Source: Emcibacter nanhaiensis
GTDB taxonomy: Bacteria; Pseudomonadota; Alphaproteobacteria; Sphingomonadales; Emcibacteraceae
Length of the DNA stretch: 64,000 bases
Assembly: GCF_006385175.1 (NCBI RefSeq)
Contig: NZ_VFIY01000008.1
Coordinates: 62,001 to 126,000 of the forward strand
Direction of reading: 5' to 3'
Of this stretch, positions 8,929-18,560 are shown piece after piece. The stretch's first letter is position 1; every line of letters begins with the position of its first letter. A program made the translations under genes and the position numbers. Under the pieces are notes generated by a model. The model searched no databases, was not told the origin of the DNA, and saw only the letters and a list, made by a program, of their open reading frames with translations.

Positions 8929-9999
8929 TTAAATTTTTTGCACAATTCCATTCTCGCTGATCCGGATATCGTCCACATCCAGCGTTGGTGTAAGAATTTG
9001 CGCATCCCAGTGAACGCCCGATTTTGAAAGTTTCATTTTAGAGCTTGAGTAATAGGGCCCCAGGATGGAATTGTCGCCAAAGCCGAAAACCATGGATCCA
9101 CGCACCCTCTCCCACTCCAGGTGTTCTGTAAGGCGCGCCATACGACTAAGTCCGATGTTTGCATGCACCGGGCCGTTGCAGCAGCCTTCATCATCCAGAA
9201 GCTGCAGCCATTCGCGGAGCCTTGTGGCAACCCGACGGTCCCCTCTGACATCAACAATCTTCCCTTTTTCCAGGGTCAGAAATACCGGGTCCTGCGGAAT
9301 CTGGTGAACATTTTCATAAAGCGTCACCCCGTCGATCGCTAGAATGCCATCACCTGAACCGGCGGGCAGCAGATACCCCGGCATGGCGCCCGGTGTGATC
9401 TGATAGGGGGTCACAACTTCTCCTGTCTCCGGGTCGCTCATAAAACCGTGACCGGCTTCTGCCGAAACCCCTTCGACATCAAGCGTGAAATCCGTCCCGA
9501 TTTCCGAAGTAATATGGACTGACTTGCCTGCCGACATAATGTCAGTAATTTTTTGGGCCTCATCCCGCACTGCGTAGGGATCTTCCAGCAGGAGGCAACG
9601 GATCAGAGAGTCCTCGATATGCGGGGCCCCGGTTGCGTCGCCCGGCATGATTATACGAGCGCCGTCGTTGACCAGATGGACCATGAATTCCGCATAACCG
9701 ATTGCCATGTCGATGATCAGGTCAGCATTGCGCGCAGAGTTTTCCACCAGCTTGTCCCAGGTAAAAGCCGGCTGGACCGCAGGATGGGGCGCCATTGGCA
9801 CCTTCAGGGAATAGGCATCTGCGCCAAGCTGCATCGCCGTACCCAGAAAGGCATTGATCACATGTTGAGGGGTATGGGAGTCATAGATCAGGAGAACTTT
9901 TTCCCCTTCCTTCAGAACCGCCTGCTCTTCCAGAATAAACCTTGTGACCTTCAGGAACTCGGGCTTCAACTCGAAGCTCACATCGGAATAGTCGATCAT
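8929..9999 (-). CDS. M29-fold putative non-heme iron dioxygenase, NicX-like
   Basis: A 356-residue protein of the M29 aminopeptidase-like fold. This fold includes 2,5-dihydroxypyridine 5,6-dioxygenase (NicX), which opens the pyridine ring of nicotinate intermediates. Known NicX enzymes bind iron through His, His and Asp, with an HxD pair near the end. Here His279 (VHANIG) and H330-W-D332 have almost the same spacing. That favours a dioxygenase over a peptidase, although the substrate is open. The start is the ATG behind AAGGAGAG; a longer reading adds 24 unsupported residues. An MFS transporter and a LysR regulator follow upstream on the same strand, which suggests a small catabolic unit. An M29-type aminopeptidase is the alternative. 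Confidence 0.65.
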   Translation of the reverse strand: MIDYSDVSFELKPEFLKVTRFILEEQAVLKEGEKVLLIYDSHTPQHVINAFLGTAMQLGADAYSLKVPMAPHPAVQPAFTWDKLVENSARNADLIIDMAIGYAEFMVHLVNDGARIIMPGDATGAPHIEDSLIRCLLLEDPYAVRDEAQKITDIMSAGKSVHITSEIGTDFTLDVEGVSAEAGHGFMSDPETGEVVTPYQITPGAMPGYLLPAGSGDGILAIDGVTLYENVHQIPQDPVFLTLEKGKIVDVRGDRRVATRLREWLQLLDDEGCCNGPVHANIGLSRMARLTEHLEWERVRGSMVFGFGDNSILGPYYSSSKMKLSKSGVHWDAQILTPTLDVDDIRISENGIVQKI

Positions 10000-10133
10000 A
10001 AATTCTCTCCTTAAACTATCGATCCCTACACGACCAAATTTATGGCAAGCACCTCCTGCTGTGGATATCAAAAGTGAAATGTGGGCTTTGCAGCATCACC
10101 AAGCCTGCGTGCAGATGACATCTGCCCGCTCTG

Positions 10134-11333
10134 TCAATGAACTATGGCGGGGGCTGCGTCACGCTTGTCCCTGACAAGCAGCATGAGCGCCCCTACAGTC
10201 AGGATAAGACTGAGGATAACGCCGGAGCCCGCCACAATGAATGCGGCTTCAAATCCTGTATCGGAAACAAAGAAGGACAAGACACCGGGACCAAACCCGT
10301 AACCGATCATGGAAGCGGCGTTCCCCATGACGGCCGCCCGGGGACCAATCCCCTTTGCCATGGCCAGGCTGGAGAGGAAATAAGGCATCACAATAACGGT
10401 GGACATATTCAGGACTGTAATCGCAACAAAATATCCTGTCCGTCCCGGTTCAAGATAAAGCCAGAGAATACTGGCGCAAAGGGTAACATGAGACAACACC
10501 AGGGGCAGGAGACGCCCGAAACGGTCCTCCACAATACTGACAAGCACAGTGCCTGAAACCCCCAACAGCATGGCAACCGACAATAAATGGCCAAGATCAA
10601 TCATGTTGAAGCCGGCCACAGCACCAATTCGTTCGGCGTAGATCCATATCCCGCCGTTGCAGATGAAATTCAGCAGAACCGCAGACAACAACAACACAAC
10701 GCCGATAAGAGAATGGGAGGCGACAGGCTCCGCTGTATCAACCTGCCGGGCTCTACCAGTTTCCACTGTGCTGGGATAGTAACGAAGCACCAGAAGGCTC
10801 AAGACCAGGCTGGCTGCAAACAAAAGAAAGACATTGGACAAGCCGATAGAGGCCATCAGGGACGGAACAAACCACAAGCCGAGCGGGCCGATTACACTCA
10901 ACAACCCAAAACATATAGCAAAGGCCCTGTCGGGTTTCCGGAGGCTGGCGACATAAACCGTAGCCGTGGAAGAGACCAGTCCCGAAGTCAGGCCTGAAAT
11001 GACCCGCGCCCCCCCGAAGACGACCCACTGGTCAACGGTCCCGGAAACCACCTGCATAAGTGCCTTCACAAGGATGCAGACAACAATAACCCGGCGCAGA
11101 TTAACGCCGGGACGCGAAAGGAAAAGTGACGCCATCACACTGCCGACGGCGGCGGCAATCATTTCAGCAGACGCGATCCGACCTGCCTTCTCCACCGTGA
11201 ACCCCAGGATATCCACATATCCACCAACAAAGACCGGCATCGAAGCCACATCGAACATACAGAAAAGAATAGACAGATAGATAACGACCAGAGGCCGGTT
11301 AAGTAACTCCCCTTTAGTCTCAGCGGCTGTCAT
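10134..11333 (-). CDS. MFS transporter
   Basis: A 399-residue integral membrane protein with about twelve hydrophobic segments, typical of the major facilitator superfamily. It begins with a short cytoplasmic N-terminus and a first helix (VVIYLSILFCMFDVASM). The ATG follows AAGGGAAGAA. It lies 134 bases from the start of the NicX-like gene on the same strand, with the LysR gene behind it, so it may import or export the substrate of that enzyme. Nothing in the sequence names the substrate. Confidence 0.8.
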   Translation of the reverse strand: MTAAETKGELLNRPLVVIYLSILFCMFDVASMPVFVGGYVDILGFTVEKAGRIASAEMIAAAVGSVMASLFLSRPGVNLRRVIVVCILVKALMQVVSGTVDQWVVFGGARVISGLTSGLVSSTATVYVASLRKPDRAFAICFGLLSVIGPLGLWFVPSLMASIGLSNVFLLFAASLVLSLLVLRYYPSTVETGRARQVDTAEPVASHSLIGVVLLLSAVLLNFICNGGIWIYAERIGAVAGFNMIDLGHLLSVAMLLGVSGTVLVSIVEDRFGRLLPLVLSHVTLCASILWLYLEPGRTGYFVAITVLNMSTVIVMPYFLSSLAMAKGIGPRAAVMGNAASMIGYGFGPGVLSFFVSDTGFEAAFIVAGSGVILSLILTVGALMLLVRDKRDAAPAIVH

Positions 11334-11448
11334 TTCTTCCCTTTCTCATATGCCCTTGGGCCAGTATTATTTATTCAGGATCAAACGACCCTGTATTTTT
11401 GTCTATTCCGGAGTGGAAAAGCAGGCATTAACTCCACGTGATGCCTTC

Positions 11449-12378
11449 TCAGCCAACCGCTCGGGACAGTTCCTGTTGTGAAATATAATTTGCCAGATAA
11501 TCCAGGAAACAACGCACCACCAGCGGGTGACAATCATTGTCCCGGAGCATCAGGTAAAACTGGACAGAGTGTGACAATATGTCAGGACGAACGGCCCGCA
11601 TTTCTCCCTTTTCCACCCAGCGTTTTGCATAGTGGGACGGCAGGAAGGCCACGAAATGCCCCGACTGGACAAGGTAGACCAGTCCTTCCATATTGTGGGA
11701 CGACGCCACCTCCGTAAAAGCCACTGGCATATCGTCATCCGGGATAGCAGCAGAATTGCCCCAGCCCGCATACTTTGCTTCCAGCAGCTCTTCGATCGTG
11801 ATAGTACGGTCATCGCGATCGAAAAAGGGATGCGCGCGCCCGCAATAAAGTTGATGTTCCTCTGTGAACAGCGGGGTGTAGGACAAACCTGCGATCGGGC
11901 GATAGGAAAAACTGATCGCCAGATGAAGCCGGGAATCAAGCACCCGCTCACCCAGGTCAGCGACACTGCCGATATGAATATTGAAGTGAATGTCCGGCGC
12001 ATCTTCTGCCACATCCGCCAGAACGTTGCTCAGAGGAGAGTTCGGGTTCGACACCATATTGTCCATCAGGCCGATACGCAGATCACCGGCAGGTTTCTTT
12101 TGGGATTCCAGAAGTTCACTACTGAAATCATCCAGTGCCGCCAGAAGCCTCTCGGTCGCCTTCAACACATGTTCGCCTTCGGGGGTCAGGCGGAAGATAC
12201 CGTGTCCCCGCTCACACAGCCTGAAGCCTAGCCGTGTTTCCAGTTTCGACATCTGCGTGCTGATTGAAGACTGGCTCACGTTAAGTCGCGCCTGAGCGAG
12301 CGAAAATCCACCGCACTGGACGATGGTGTAAAATACCCTGAGAAGCTTAATATCTACATCATGGATCAATATGGTCAT
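11449..12378 (-). CDS. LysR-family transcriptional regulator
   Basis: A 309-residue LysR-type regulator. The winged helix-turn-helix is at residues about 10-65 (LLRVFYTIVQCGGFSLAQ, then VSQSSISTQMSKLE). The rest is a periplasmic-binding-protein-like effector domain. The gene lies on the same strand as the MFS and NicX-like genes (gap 115 bases) and downstream of the allophanate hydrolase (gap 152 bases). LysR regulators usually control a neighbouring or divergent operon; the MFS/NicX pair is the best candidate here. The ribosome site is weak. Confidence 0.9.
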   Translation of the reverse strand: MTILIHDVDIKLLRVFYTIVQCGGFSLAQARLNVSQSSISTQMSKLETRLGFRLCERGHGIFRLTPEGEHVLKATERLLAALDDFSSELLESQKKPAGDLRIGLMDNMVSNPNSPLSNVLADVAEDAPDIHFNIHIGSVADLGERVLDSRLHLAISFSYRPIAGLSYTPLFTEEHQLYCGRAHPFFDRDDRTITIEELLEAKYAGWGNSAAIPDDDMPVAFTEVASSHNMEGLVYLVQSGHFVAFLPSHYAKRWVEKGEMRAVRPDILSHSVQFYLMLRDNDCHPLVVRCFLDYLANYISQQELSRAVG

Positions 12379-12530
12379 GGTTTCACGCCGTTCTTAAAAT
12401 GTCATATGCCCTTGCCATTTGTCACTACTCCCGGGAAACCACCCATTATTTTTTTATTACATATTAACCGATATCTTTTCATACAGGTTGAATTCCTGCA
12501 AGACGGCCCTGCAGTTTTCTGTACAAAATA

Positions 12531-14306
12531 TCACCCCTCCCGTGCCGTCATATAACCCCGCCAGCCACCGAACTGACTGATGTCGGTCGCCCCGTCACAG
12601 GCACGCGGTTCCGCGACGAAGCCTTTGACAATCTCCCCATTTTCCAGTGAGACACTGCCGATCGCCAGAGGAGCCGGCACTTCGTTCACAAAGCTTCCAA
12701 AATCACCGGGGGACAATTCATACACCTCGACCTCGATTGCAACACCCTGCCCGGCAGCGTGGATCAGGGCCGGTTTCGGCGGTGTCCCCTCCATCGCATA
12801 CATTTTGTAGGCAGGCGCGGTGCGGGTTTTTGAAACCAGTTTCGCCCCGCGGGAGGACAGCTGCCAATTGAGGGACATTCCATGGAGGTGCGCCCCACAG
12901 ACAGCCAACTTGACAGCTGACTCCTCCGGCGTTTCCAGGTCAAGCGGCGGCCGCGTCAGTTCGCTGCCCCCTGGCACAAAGCGGGCGGCAAGCTTCAAAA
13001 GCGCCCGGTCCGAATGAGCCGGACCAATCAGGGAAACCCCGATCCCCGTCCCGTTCGCGCGCGCCCCGCAGGGCAGCGCAATGGCCGACATATCCAGCAG
13101 GTTCACGAAATTCGTATAATACCCAAGATTGGCGTTCAGGGCTTCCGGCTCCGCAAGAAGTTCCGAAATGCGATATATGGTCGGTGTTGTAGGGAGGAGC
13201 AGCACATCAATGTCCTCCCACATCCTGCCGGCAATTCGCTCGAACTCCTTCAGGCGGTATTGGGCCTTGAAGGTGTCCACCCCGCTGACGCCCTGCCCGT
13301 CCCGCATGGCACCCCTTACCGCGGGATGAATGGCGCCGGGATTGTTTTCCAGCAGATCCCCTATCGCTGCTGTCCGTTCAGCCACCCAGGGTCCGCGATA
13401 CAGCATGGCGGCACAGTCACTGAGCGGAGAGATATCGACGCTCACTTTTTTACCCCCCAGTTTTTCCAACTGTTCGACAGACTTTTCGTAGGCCGCGCGA
13501 GAGGCCTCGTCACCGAACCACAGAAGTTGTTGCGCCTCCGGCACGCCAAAACGGAAAGCTGTGCCTGCATCCGGGCAGGCAGCAGAGGGTCTGGAAAAAG
13601 GGTCTTTTTCATCAAACCAGTCCAGACAGCCATCCACAAGGCCCGCATCACGGACATCATTGGTGAAGACACTGACGCAATCCAGCGTGCGACAGGCCGG
13701 AACCACGCCGCGCGTACTCCAGCGCCCCTTGGTCGGCTTGAGCCCGACCAGGTGATTGAAGGCAGCCGGCACGCGGCCGGACCCCGCCGTATCGGTTCCG
13801 AGCGCAAAGGCAACCAGACCTGCGGCCACGGCAACGGCCGAGCCCGAGCTGGACCCGCCGCTGACATAGTCCCGGTTAAAGGCATTCTGAACCGCGCCGT
13901 AGGGGGACCGTACCCCCACCAGGCCGGTGGCGAATTGATCCAGGTTGGCTTTGCCGACCAGCAGCGCACCGGCCTCCTGCAATCGCGCTACCACCGGGGC
14001 GGAAACCTCCGGCGTATAGGCAAAGGCCGGACAGCCGGCCGTTGTTTCCAGACCGGCCACGTCGATGTTATCCTTTACCGCAAAAGGCACCCCCGCCAGG
14101 GGCAGCTCCTCACCGGATTTTAGACGTTGATCAATCCGTGCCGCCTGGTCTTTAAGGCTTTCCTCATCCAGCCGAAGGATCCAGACCTGCCTTTGCACAG
14201 CGTCATATTTTCGGCAGCGATCAAGAACATCCTTAGCCATGTCGACAGCAGTTGTCCGCCCCGCGCGCACTGCCTCTGCAATATCGTTTACCGAAAATAC
14301 TGTCAT
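12531..14306 (-). CDS. atzF: Allophanate hydrolase (AtzF-type)
   Basis: Hydrolyses allophanate to two ammonia and two carbon dioxide, the last step of ATP-dependent urea or guanidine breakdown. The 591-residue product has an N-terminal amidase-signature domain with catalytic Lys78, the Ser-rich GGSSSGS loop (150-156) and nucleophile Ser176 (DTAGS). Its C-terminal domain of about 140 residues has the small-domain sequence typical of AtzF and DUR1,2. The gene starts five bases after the carboxylase stop codon with GGAGGAG before its ATG. It is the last gene of the operon. Confidence 0.92.
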   Translation of the reverse strand: MTVFSVNDIAEAVRAGRTTAVDMAKDVLDRCRKYDAVQRQVWILRLDEESLKDQAARIDQRLKSGEELPLAGVPFAVKDNIDVAGLETTAGCPAFAYTPEVSAPVVARLQEAGALLVGKANLDQFATGLVGVRSPYGAVQNAFNRDYVSGGSSSGSAVAVAAGLVAFALGTDTAGSGRVPAAFNHLVGLKPTKGRWSTRGVVPACRTLDCVSVFTNDVRDAGLVDGCLDWFDEKDPFSRPSAACPDAGTAFRFGVPEAQQLLWFGDEASRAAYEKSVEQLEKLGGKKVSVDISPLSDCAAMLYRGPWVAERTAAIGDLLENNPGAIHPAVRGAMRDGQGVSGVDTFKAQYRLKEFERIAGRMWEDIDVLLLPTTPTIYRISELLAEPEALNANLGYYTNFVNLLDMSAIALPCGARANGTGIGVSLIGPAHSDRALLKLAARFVPGGSELTRPPLDLETPEESAVKLAVCGAHLHGMSLNWQLSSRGAKLVSKTRTAPAYKMYAMEGTPPKPALIHAAGQGVAIEVEVYELSPGDFGSFVNEVPAPLAIGSVSLENGEIVKGFVAEPRACDGATDISQFGGWRGYMTAREG

Positions 14307-14311
14307 GATAC

Positions 14312-17300
14312 TTACTCCTCCAGTACTGCCAGGATTGTTGATCCAAGGGTGACTTCACTGCCTTCTAGCGCATAAACGCCACAAACCTTGCCGTCACAGG
14401 GACTGAAAATGGCCTGTTCCATCTTCATCGCTTCGACCGAGGCGACAACTTCGCCCTTTTTCACCACTACTCCCTCTTCCACATGGATTTTCCAGATTAC
14501 ACCGCTGAGAGGCGTTTCAATGGCCAGGGCATTTTCAGGTAGTTCAATGGCGACAGGCGCGGATTCTGCCTCAAGAGCCTTTTCCATTTCAGCAACCTTG
14601 GAAAATTCACCCGCAGCCTCCCAGGCGTCCCGTTCCTCTGTGAAGGCCGCTTCCCTTCTGCGCCTGAAGTCCTCAATGCTGTCCCCTTCTCTCTCAAGAA
14701 AGGCGCGGTAATCCTGCATCCGGAAAAGACCTTCCTCGATTTTCACATTTCGGCGTCCCAGCGGGAACTCCCGCCGCCATTCCGCCAGTTCCTCTGCACT
14801 GACTTCATAAAATTTGATCCGGTCGAAGAAGCGGAGCAGCCAGGGACAGCCCTCTTCAAACGATCCCGTTGCACCCCGGGCATTCCAGACCTGCACTGTC
14901 CGGCCAAACAACTGATAGCCGCCCGGCCCTTCCATGCCGTAGATGCAGAGATAGGCCCCGCCGATCCCGACCACATTCGGAGGTGTCCAGGTCCGCGCAG
15001 GATTATACTTGGTGGTCACCAGTCGATGACGGGGGTCCATGGGGGTTGCCAGAGGCGCACCCAGATAAACATCTCCCAGACCGATGACCAGATAATCCGC
15101 GTCAAAAACCGTCCTGAAAACATCTTCCCGGCTTTCCAGGCCGTTCACCCGACGGATAAATTCGATATTATCCGGACACCAGGGGGCGTCATCCCTGACC
15201 GAGCGTATATATTTATCGATGGTCTGCTGGACGTGCGGATCTTCCCAGGACAGCGGCAAATGCACCACCCGTGACCTGGCCTCAAAATCCGACAGGTCGC
15301 CCAGCGTTTCCTCAAGAGCCACGAGTTTCTCAATCAGACTCTCACGATCGACCAACCGCGGATCGAAATGAATTTGGAGAGAGCGCACCCCGGGAGTTAC
15401 ATCTATAAGCTCGCTCACCTGTCCTTCCAGCGCCATCATCAAGGCGTGTATTCTTGCCCTGAGCTCCAGATCAAGCACAATTGGCCCGTATTCAACCAGC
15501 AGGTTTGCATCGCCCTGTCTGCGATAGGTCACAGTTGGACGTTTATCGGTTTCCTCCAGCCGATACAGAATAGCATCCTGATCTTCGGGGAAAGTTGTCA
15601 CAGAAGACCAGTCCGTTTCCCTGCCGGTGGAAATATATTTTTCCTGTCTCCTCAACGCCGACCGCGCAGAGGCGTCGTCAACCAGCTGGAATATTACGCT
15701 GTCCCCGGGCGCCAGTTGCCCCAGTTTCCACAGGTCGGCGCTTATCGTGACGAATGGACAGACAAATCCGCCAAGTGAAGGTCCGTCCGGCCCCAGTAGG
15801 ATTGGCATGTCCCCGGTAAAATCCACTGCCCCGATGGCGTAGGCGTTGTCATGAATATTTGACGGATGAAGCCCGGCTTCCCCGCCATCCTTGCGCGCCC
15901 AGTCCGGTTTGGGCCCAATCAGGCGCACCCCGGTTCTGCTGGAATTGAAATGTACTTTCCAGTTTGCCGCAAGGAGCATTTCCACATCATCATCTGTGAA
16001 AAAATCAGGGCTTGAATGCGGGCCTAAAGTAACACGGATGGTCCAGTCAGTTTCCAGTGCGGGCAATTCCGCCAGAAGACGCTGATGCGCGCTTTTCAGC
16101 GCCTCGCAGGCGTTGATGGGCAGCAGGTCACCAGCAGCAAGAGCCCGTCCGGCGTGGCCGCCAAACTCGCCGAGGGTAAAGGTTGCCCGGCTTCCCATGA
16201 AGTCAGGCACATCAATTCCCCCTGCCACGGCCAGATATCCCCTGAAGCCGGCGCCGGTTACGCGACCGCAGGTAAGTTCATCGCCCGTATTGACCTTTCT
16301 GATCTGATAAGTCCTGACCGGCTTACCATTCAGTTCGGCTGCGAAATCCGCTCCCCCGAGGCAGATCCAGCTGGAACATTCAAACCTGATGGCCGGTCCC
16401 ATGGCGGTAAATTCCAGACCTGCCGCGTCTTCGCTGTTTCCCAACAGATTGTTGGCCAGCCGAAGGGCGAGCGCATCCATTGCACCGGAAGGCGGCACCC
16501 CGACATGCCAGTATCCCAGCCGTCCGGCAGAATCCTGGACCGTTGTTGACGGCCCACCGGAAAGAATGCGCATCGCCTGGGGTCTGAAGGATACTGTTTC
16601 AAGAGTTCGGGTCGTCGCTCTGCCTTGTGTAACTTCGGCCAGGGAAATCACTTCCTTCAGCCACTCAATGTTAGTTGTCAGACCGCAGATTTTTGTTTCG
16701 CTCAACGCCTTTTCCAGCGCCTTGAGCGCTGTCGCCCGATCGGGACCTGAAGCAACAATTTTCCCAAGCATGGGATCATAATGTGCGCTGACCTTGACGC
16801 CGGGTTCCAGAAAAGTTTCAAAGCGAGCGGTCTTCGGACCAGTGAGGTCGGTCACAAGTCCGGCACTCGGCATATAGTCGTTGCTGGGATCTTCGGCATA
16901 GATCCGGGCCTGGATAGAGGCTCCCCTGGCAGAAACCCGCGTTTCCAGGAAGCTGAAATCACCCGCAGCCCCCCGCACCATCCAGTCAACCAGATCCACG
17001 CCGGTCACCTCCTCGGTTACCGCATGCTCTACCTGAAGACGGGTGTTGACCTCGAGAAAATAGGCGGCCTGCCTGTCGACGTCATAAAGGAATTCGACCG
17101 TTCCCGCCGACCGGTAACGAGCTGCAACCGCAATATCCGCAGCACTCTGCCAGAGAAGTTTACGGATATTGTCCGGCAAATTAGGCGCTGGCGTTTCCTC
17201 AATAACCTTCTGGTTCCTCCGTTGCAGCGAACAGTCCCTGTCGCCGAGAACGACCACATTTCCGGCACCATCTCCAAAAATCTGGACTTCCACATGACGG

Positions 17301-17926
17301 GCGTGTCGTACATATCGTTCCAGGAATACGCCGCCATCGCCAAATGACCCCTGGCCCTGGCGCTGGACAGTATCGAAAGCACTGAGCAAGGCCTCGCAAT
17401 CCTCACACACCCGCATCCCAATTCCACCGCCGCCCGCCGTTGCCTTTAACATGACCGGATATCCCAGTTCCTGCGCCTCCCAGCAGGCATGGTCTGCATT
17501 CTCCAGCAGTCCGCTGCCGGGCATCAGAGGCGCCCCCGCCGACTGGGCAATTTCACGCGCGGTATGTTTTCTGCCGAAAAGCCGGATGGTCTCCGGCGTG
17601 GGACCGATAAATTCTATCCCCGCCTCGCCGCATGCCTCTGCAAATCCAGCATTCTCGCTCAGAAAACCATAACCCGGATGAATTGCCTCGGCCCCGCTGG
17701 CCTTTGCGGACGCGATAATTTTGTCCCCGTCCAGATAGGCGTTTGAGGCCTCCGGTCCGCCAATATAGATCGCTTCATCGGCATAGCGAACATGGGCGGA
17801 AGTTGCGTCAGCTTCGGTATAGACGACAACAGACTGAATCCCCATCTTCTTCAGGGTCCGGATAATGCGGCAGGCGATAACACCACGGTTGGCAATCAAT
17901 ACTTTGGAAAACACACGCGCCCCCAT
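14312..17926 (-). CDS. Biotin-dependent urea/guanidine carboxylase
   Basis: A single-chain 1204-residue enzyme. The biotin carboxylase domain (residues 1-450, with a glycine-rich ATP-grasp loop) comes first. KipA-like and KipI-like carboxyltransferase domains follow, then a biotin carrier domain with the biotinyl lysine in EAMKM (Lys1168). The family carboxylates urea to allophanate, or guanidine to carboxyguanidine. Operons that also carry the two UAAP genes, as this one does, are now thought to be mainly guanidine carboxylases; that substrate is inference here. I use the ATG at 17926, which sits directly after the UAAP2 stop codon; an upstream TTG is less likely. Confidence 0.9.
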   Translation of the reverse strand: MGARVFSKVLIANRGVIACRIIRTLKKMGIQSVVVYTEADATSAHVRYADEAIYIGGPEASNAYLDGDKIIASAKASGAEAIHPGYGFLSENAGFAEACGEAGIEFIGPTPETIRLFGRKHTAREIAQSAGAPLMPGSGLLENADHACWEAQELGYPVMLKATAGGGGIGMRVCEDCEALLSAFDTVQRQGQGSFGDGGVFLERYVRHARHVEVQIFGDGAGNVVVLGDRDCSLQRRNQKVIEETPAPNLPDNIRKLLWQSAADIAVAARYRSAGTVEFLYDVDRQAAYFLEVNTRLQVEHAVTEEVTGVDLVDWMVRGAAGDFSFLETRVSARGASIQARIYAEDPSNDYMPSAGLVTDLTGPKTARFETFLEPGVKVSAHYDPMLGKIVASGPDRATALKALEKALSETKICGLTTNIEWLKEVISLAEVTQGRATTRTLETVSFRPQAMRILSGGPSTTVQDSAGRLGYWHVGVPPSGAMDALALRLANNLLGNSEDAAGLEFTAMGPAIRFECSSWICLGGADFAAELNGKPVRTYQIRKVNTGDELTCGRVTGAGFRGYLAVAGGIDVPDFMGSRATFTLGEFGGHAGRALAAGDLLPINACEALKSAHQRLLAELPALETDWTIRVTLGPHSSPDFFTDDDVEMLLAANWKVHFNSSRTGVRLIGPKPDWARKDGGEAGLHPSNIHDNAYAIGAVDFTGDMPILLGPDGPSLGGFVCPFVTISADLWKLGQLAPGDSVIFQLVDDASARSALRRQEKYISTGRETDWSSVTTFPEDQDAILYRLEETDKRPTVTYRRQGDANLLVEYGPIVLDLELRARIHALMMALEGQVSELIDVTPGVRSLQIHFDPRLVDRESLIEKLVALEETLGDLSDFEARSRVVHLPLSWEDPHVQQTIDKYIRSVRDDAPWCPDNIEFIRRVNGLESREDVFRTVFDADYLVIGLGDVYLGAPLATPMDPRHRLVTTKYNPARTWTPPNVVGIGGAYLCIYGMEGPGGYQLFGRTVQVWNARGATGSFEEGCPWLLRFFDRIKFYEVSAEELAEWRREFPLGRRNVKIEEGLFRMQDYRAFLEREGDSIEDFRRRREAAFTEERDAWEAAGEFSKVAEMEKALEAESAPVAIELPENALAIETPLSGVIWKIHVEEGVVVKKGEVVASVEAMKMEQAIFSPCDGKVCGVYALEGSEVTLGSTILAVLEE

Positions 17927-17927
17927 C

Positions 17928-18560
17928 CTAGTCGGCAATAATCATGCGTACCGGCGTCGGGTTAAAGCCGTTACAGGGATTGTTGATCTGTGGACAGTTT
18001 GACACCACAATCCTGATATCCATTTCGGCCCGAATGTCCACGTAAAGACCCGGGGCGGAAATACCATCCACAATTCCCAGCATGCCGTCTGCCTCAACAG
18101 GCACATTCATGAACCAGTTGACATTGGGCACCAGATCGCGGCTGTCACCGCCAAAGGGAGAATTCCCGATCAGGAAGTTTTCCACGCAGGCATGTTGCGC
18201 CCGGGTATGATGACCGTATCGAAGAGTATTTGATTCACAGGAACAAGCCCCGCCGATGGTGTCATGCCGCTCTACCGATCCGCCGGTGATTGTCATCATT
18301 GGCGCTCCCTCATTGGAACGCAGAACGGAGCCGGTAGTCAGGTAAACATTCCGCTGTGCGGCGATAGTATCCTGTGCACTGTATCGCTCGCTGTCATCCG
18401 CCAGATTATAGGCCAGAAAATCAACAGCCTGGTTTCCTTCCAGATCAACAATACGTAATGTCTGACCTTTCATCAGGGCCTGAGTCCAAGGCGCCTTTGC
18501 CGCCACGATTTCATCGCAAATGATTTTCCCCGGCAGTCCCTCGAATGTTTTATCGGTCAT
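17928..18560 (-). CDS. Urea amidolyase-associated protein 2 (putative carboxyguanidine deiminase subunit)
   Basis: A 210-residue DUF1989 protein. Proteins of this family sit next to urea/guanidine carboxylase genes, and the UAAP1/UAAP2 pair has been described as a carboxyguanidine deiminase that turns carboxyguanidine into allophanate and ammonia. Conserved cysteine- and histidine-containing stretches (GGACSCESN, QHACVENF) fit a metal or catalytic site. The gene overlaps the preceding UAAP1 gene by four bases (ATGA), so translation is probably coupled and the two products may form a complex. Confidence 0.88.
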   Translation of the reverse strand: MTDKTFEGLPGKIICDEIVAAKAPWTQALMKGQTLRIVDLEGNQAVDFLAYNLADDSERYSAQDTIAAQRNVYLTTGSVLRSNEGAPMMTITGGSVERHDTIGGACSCESNTLRYGHHTRAQHACVENFLIGNSPFGGDSRDLVPNVNWFMNVPVEADGMLGIVDGISAPGLYVDIRAEMDIRIVVSNCPQINNPCNGFNPTPVRMIIAD

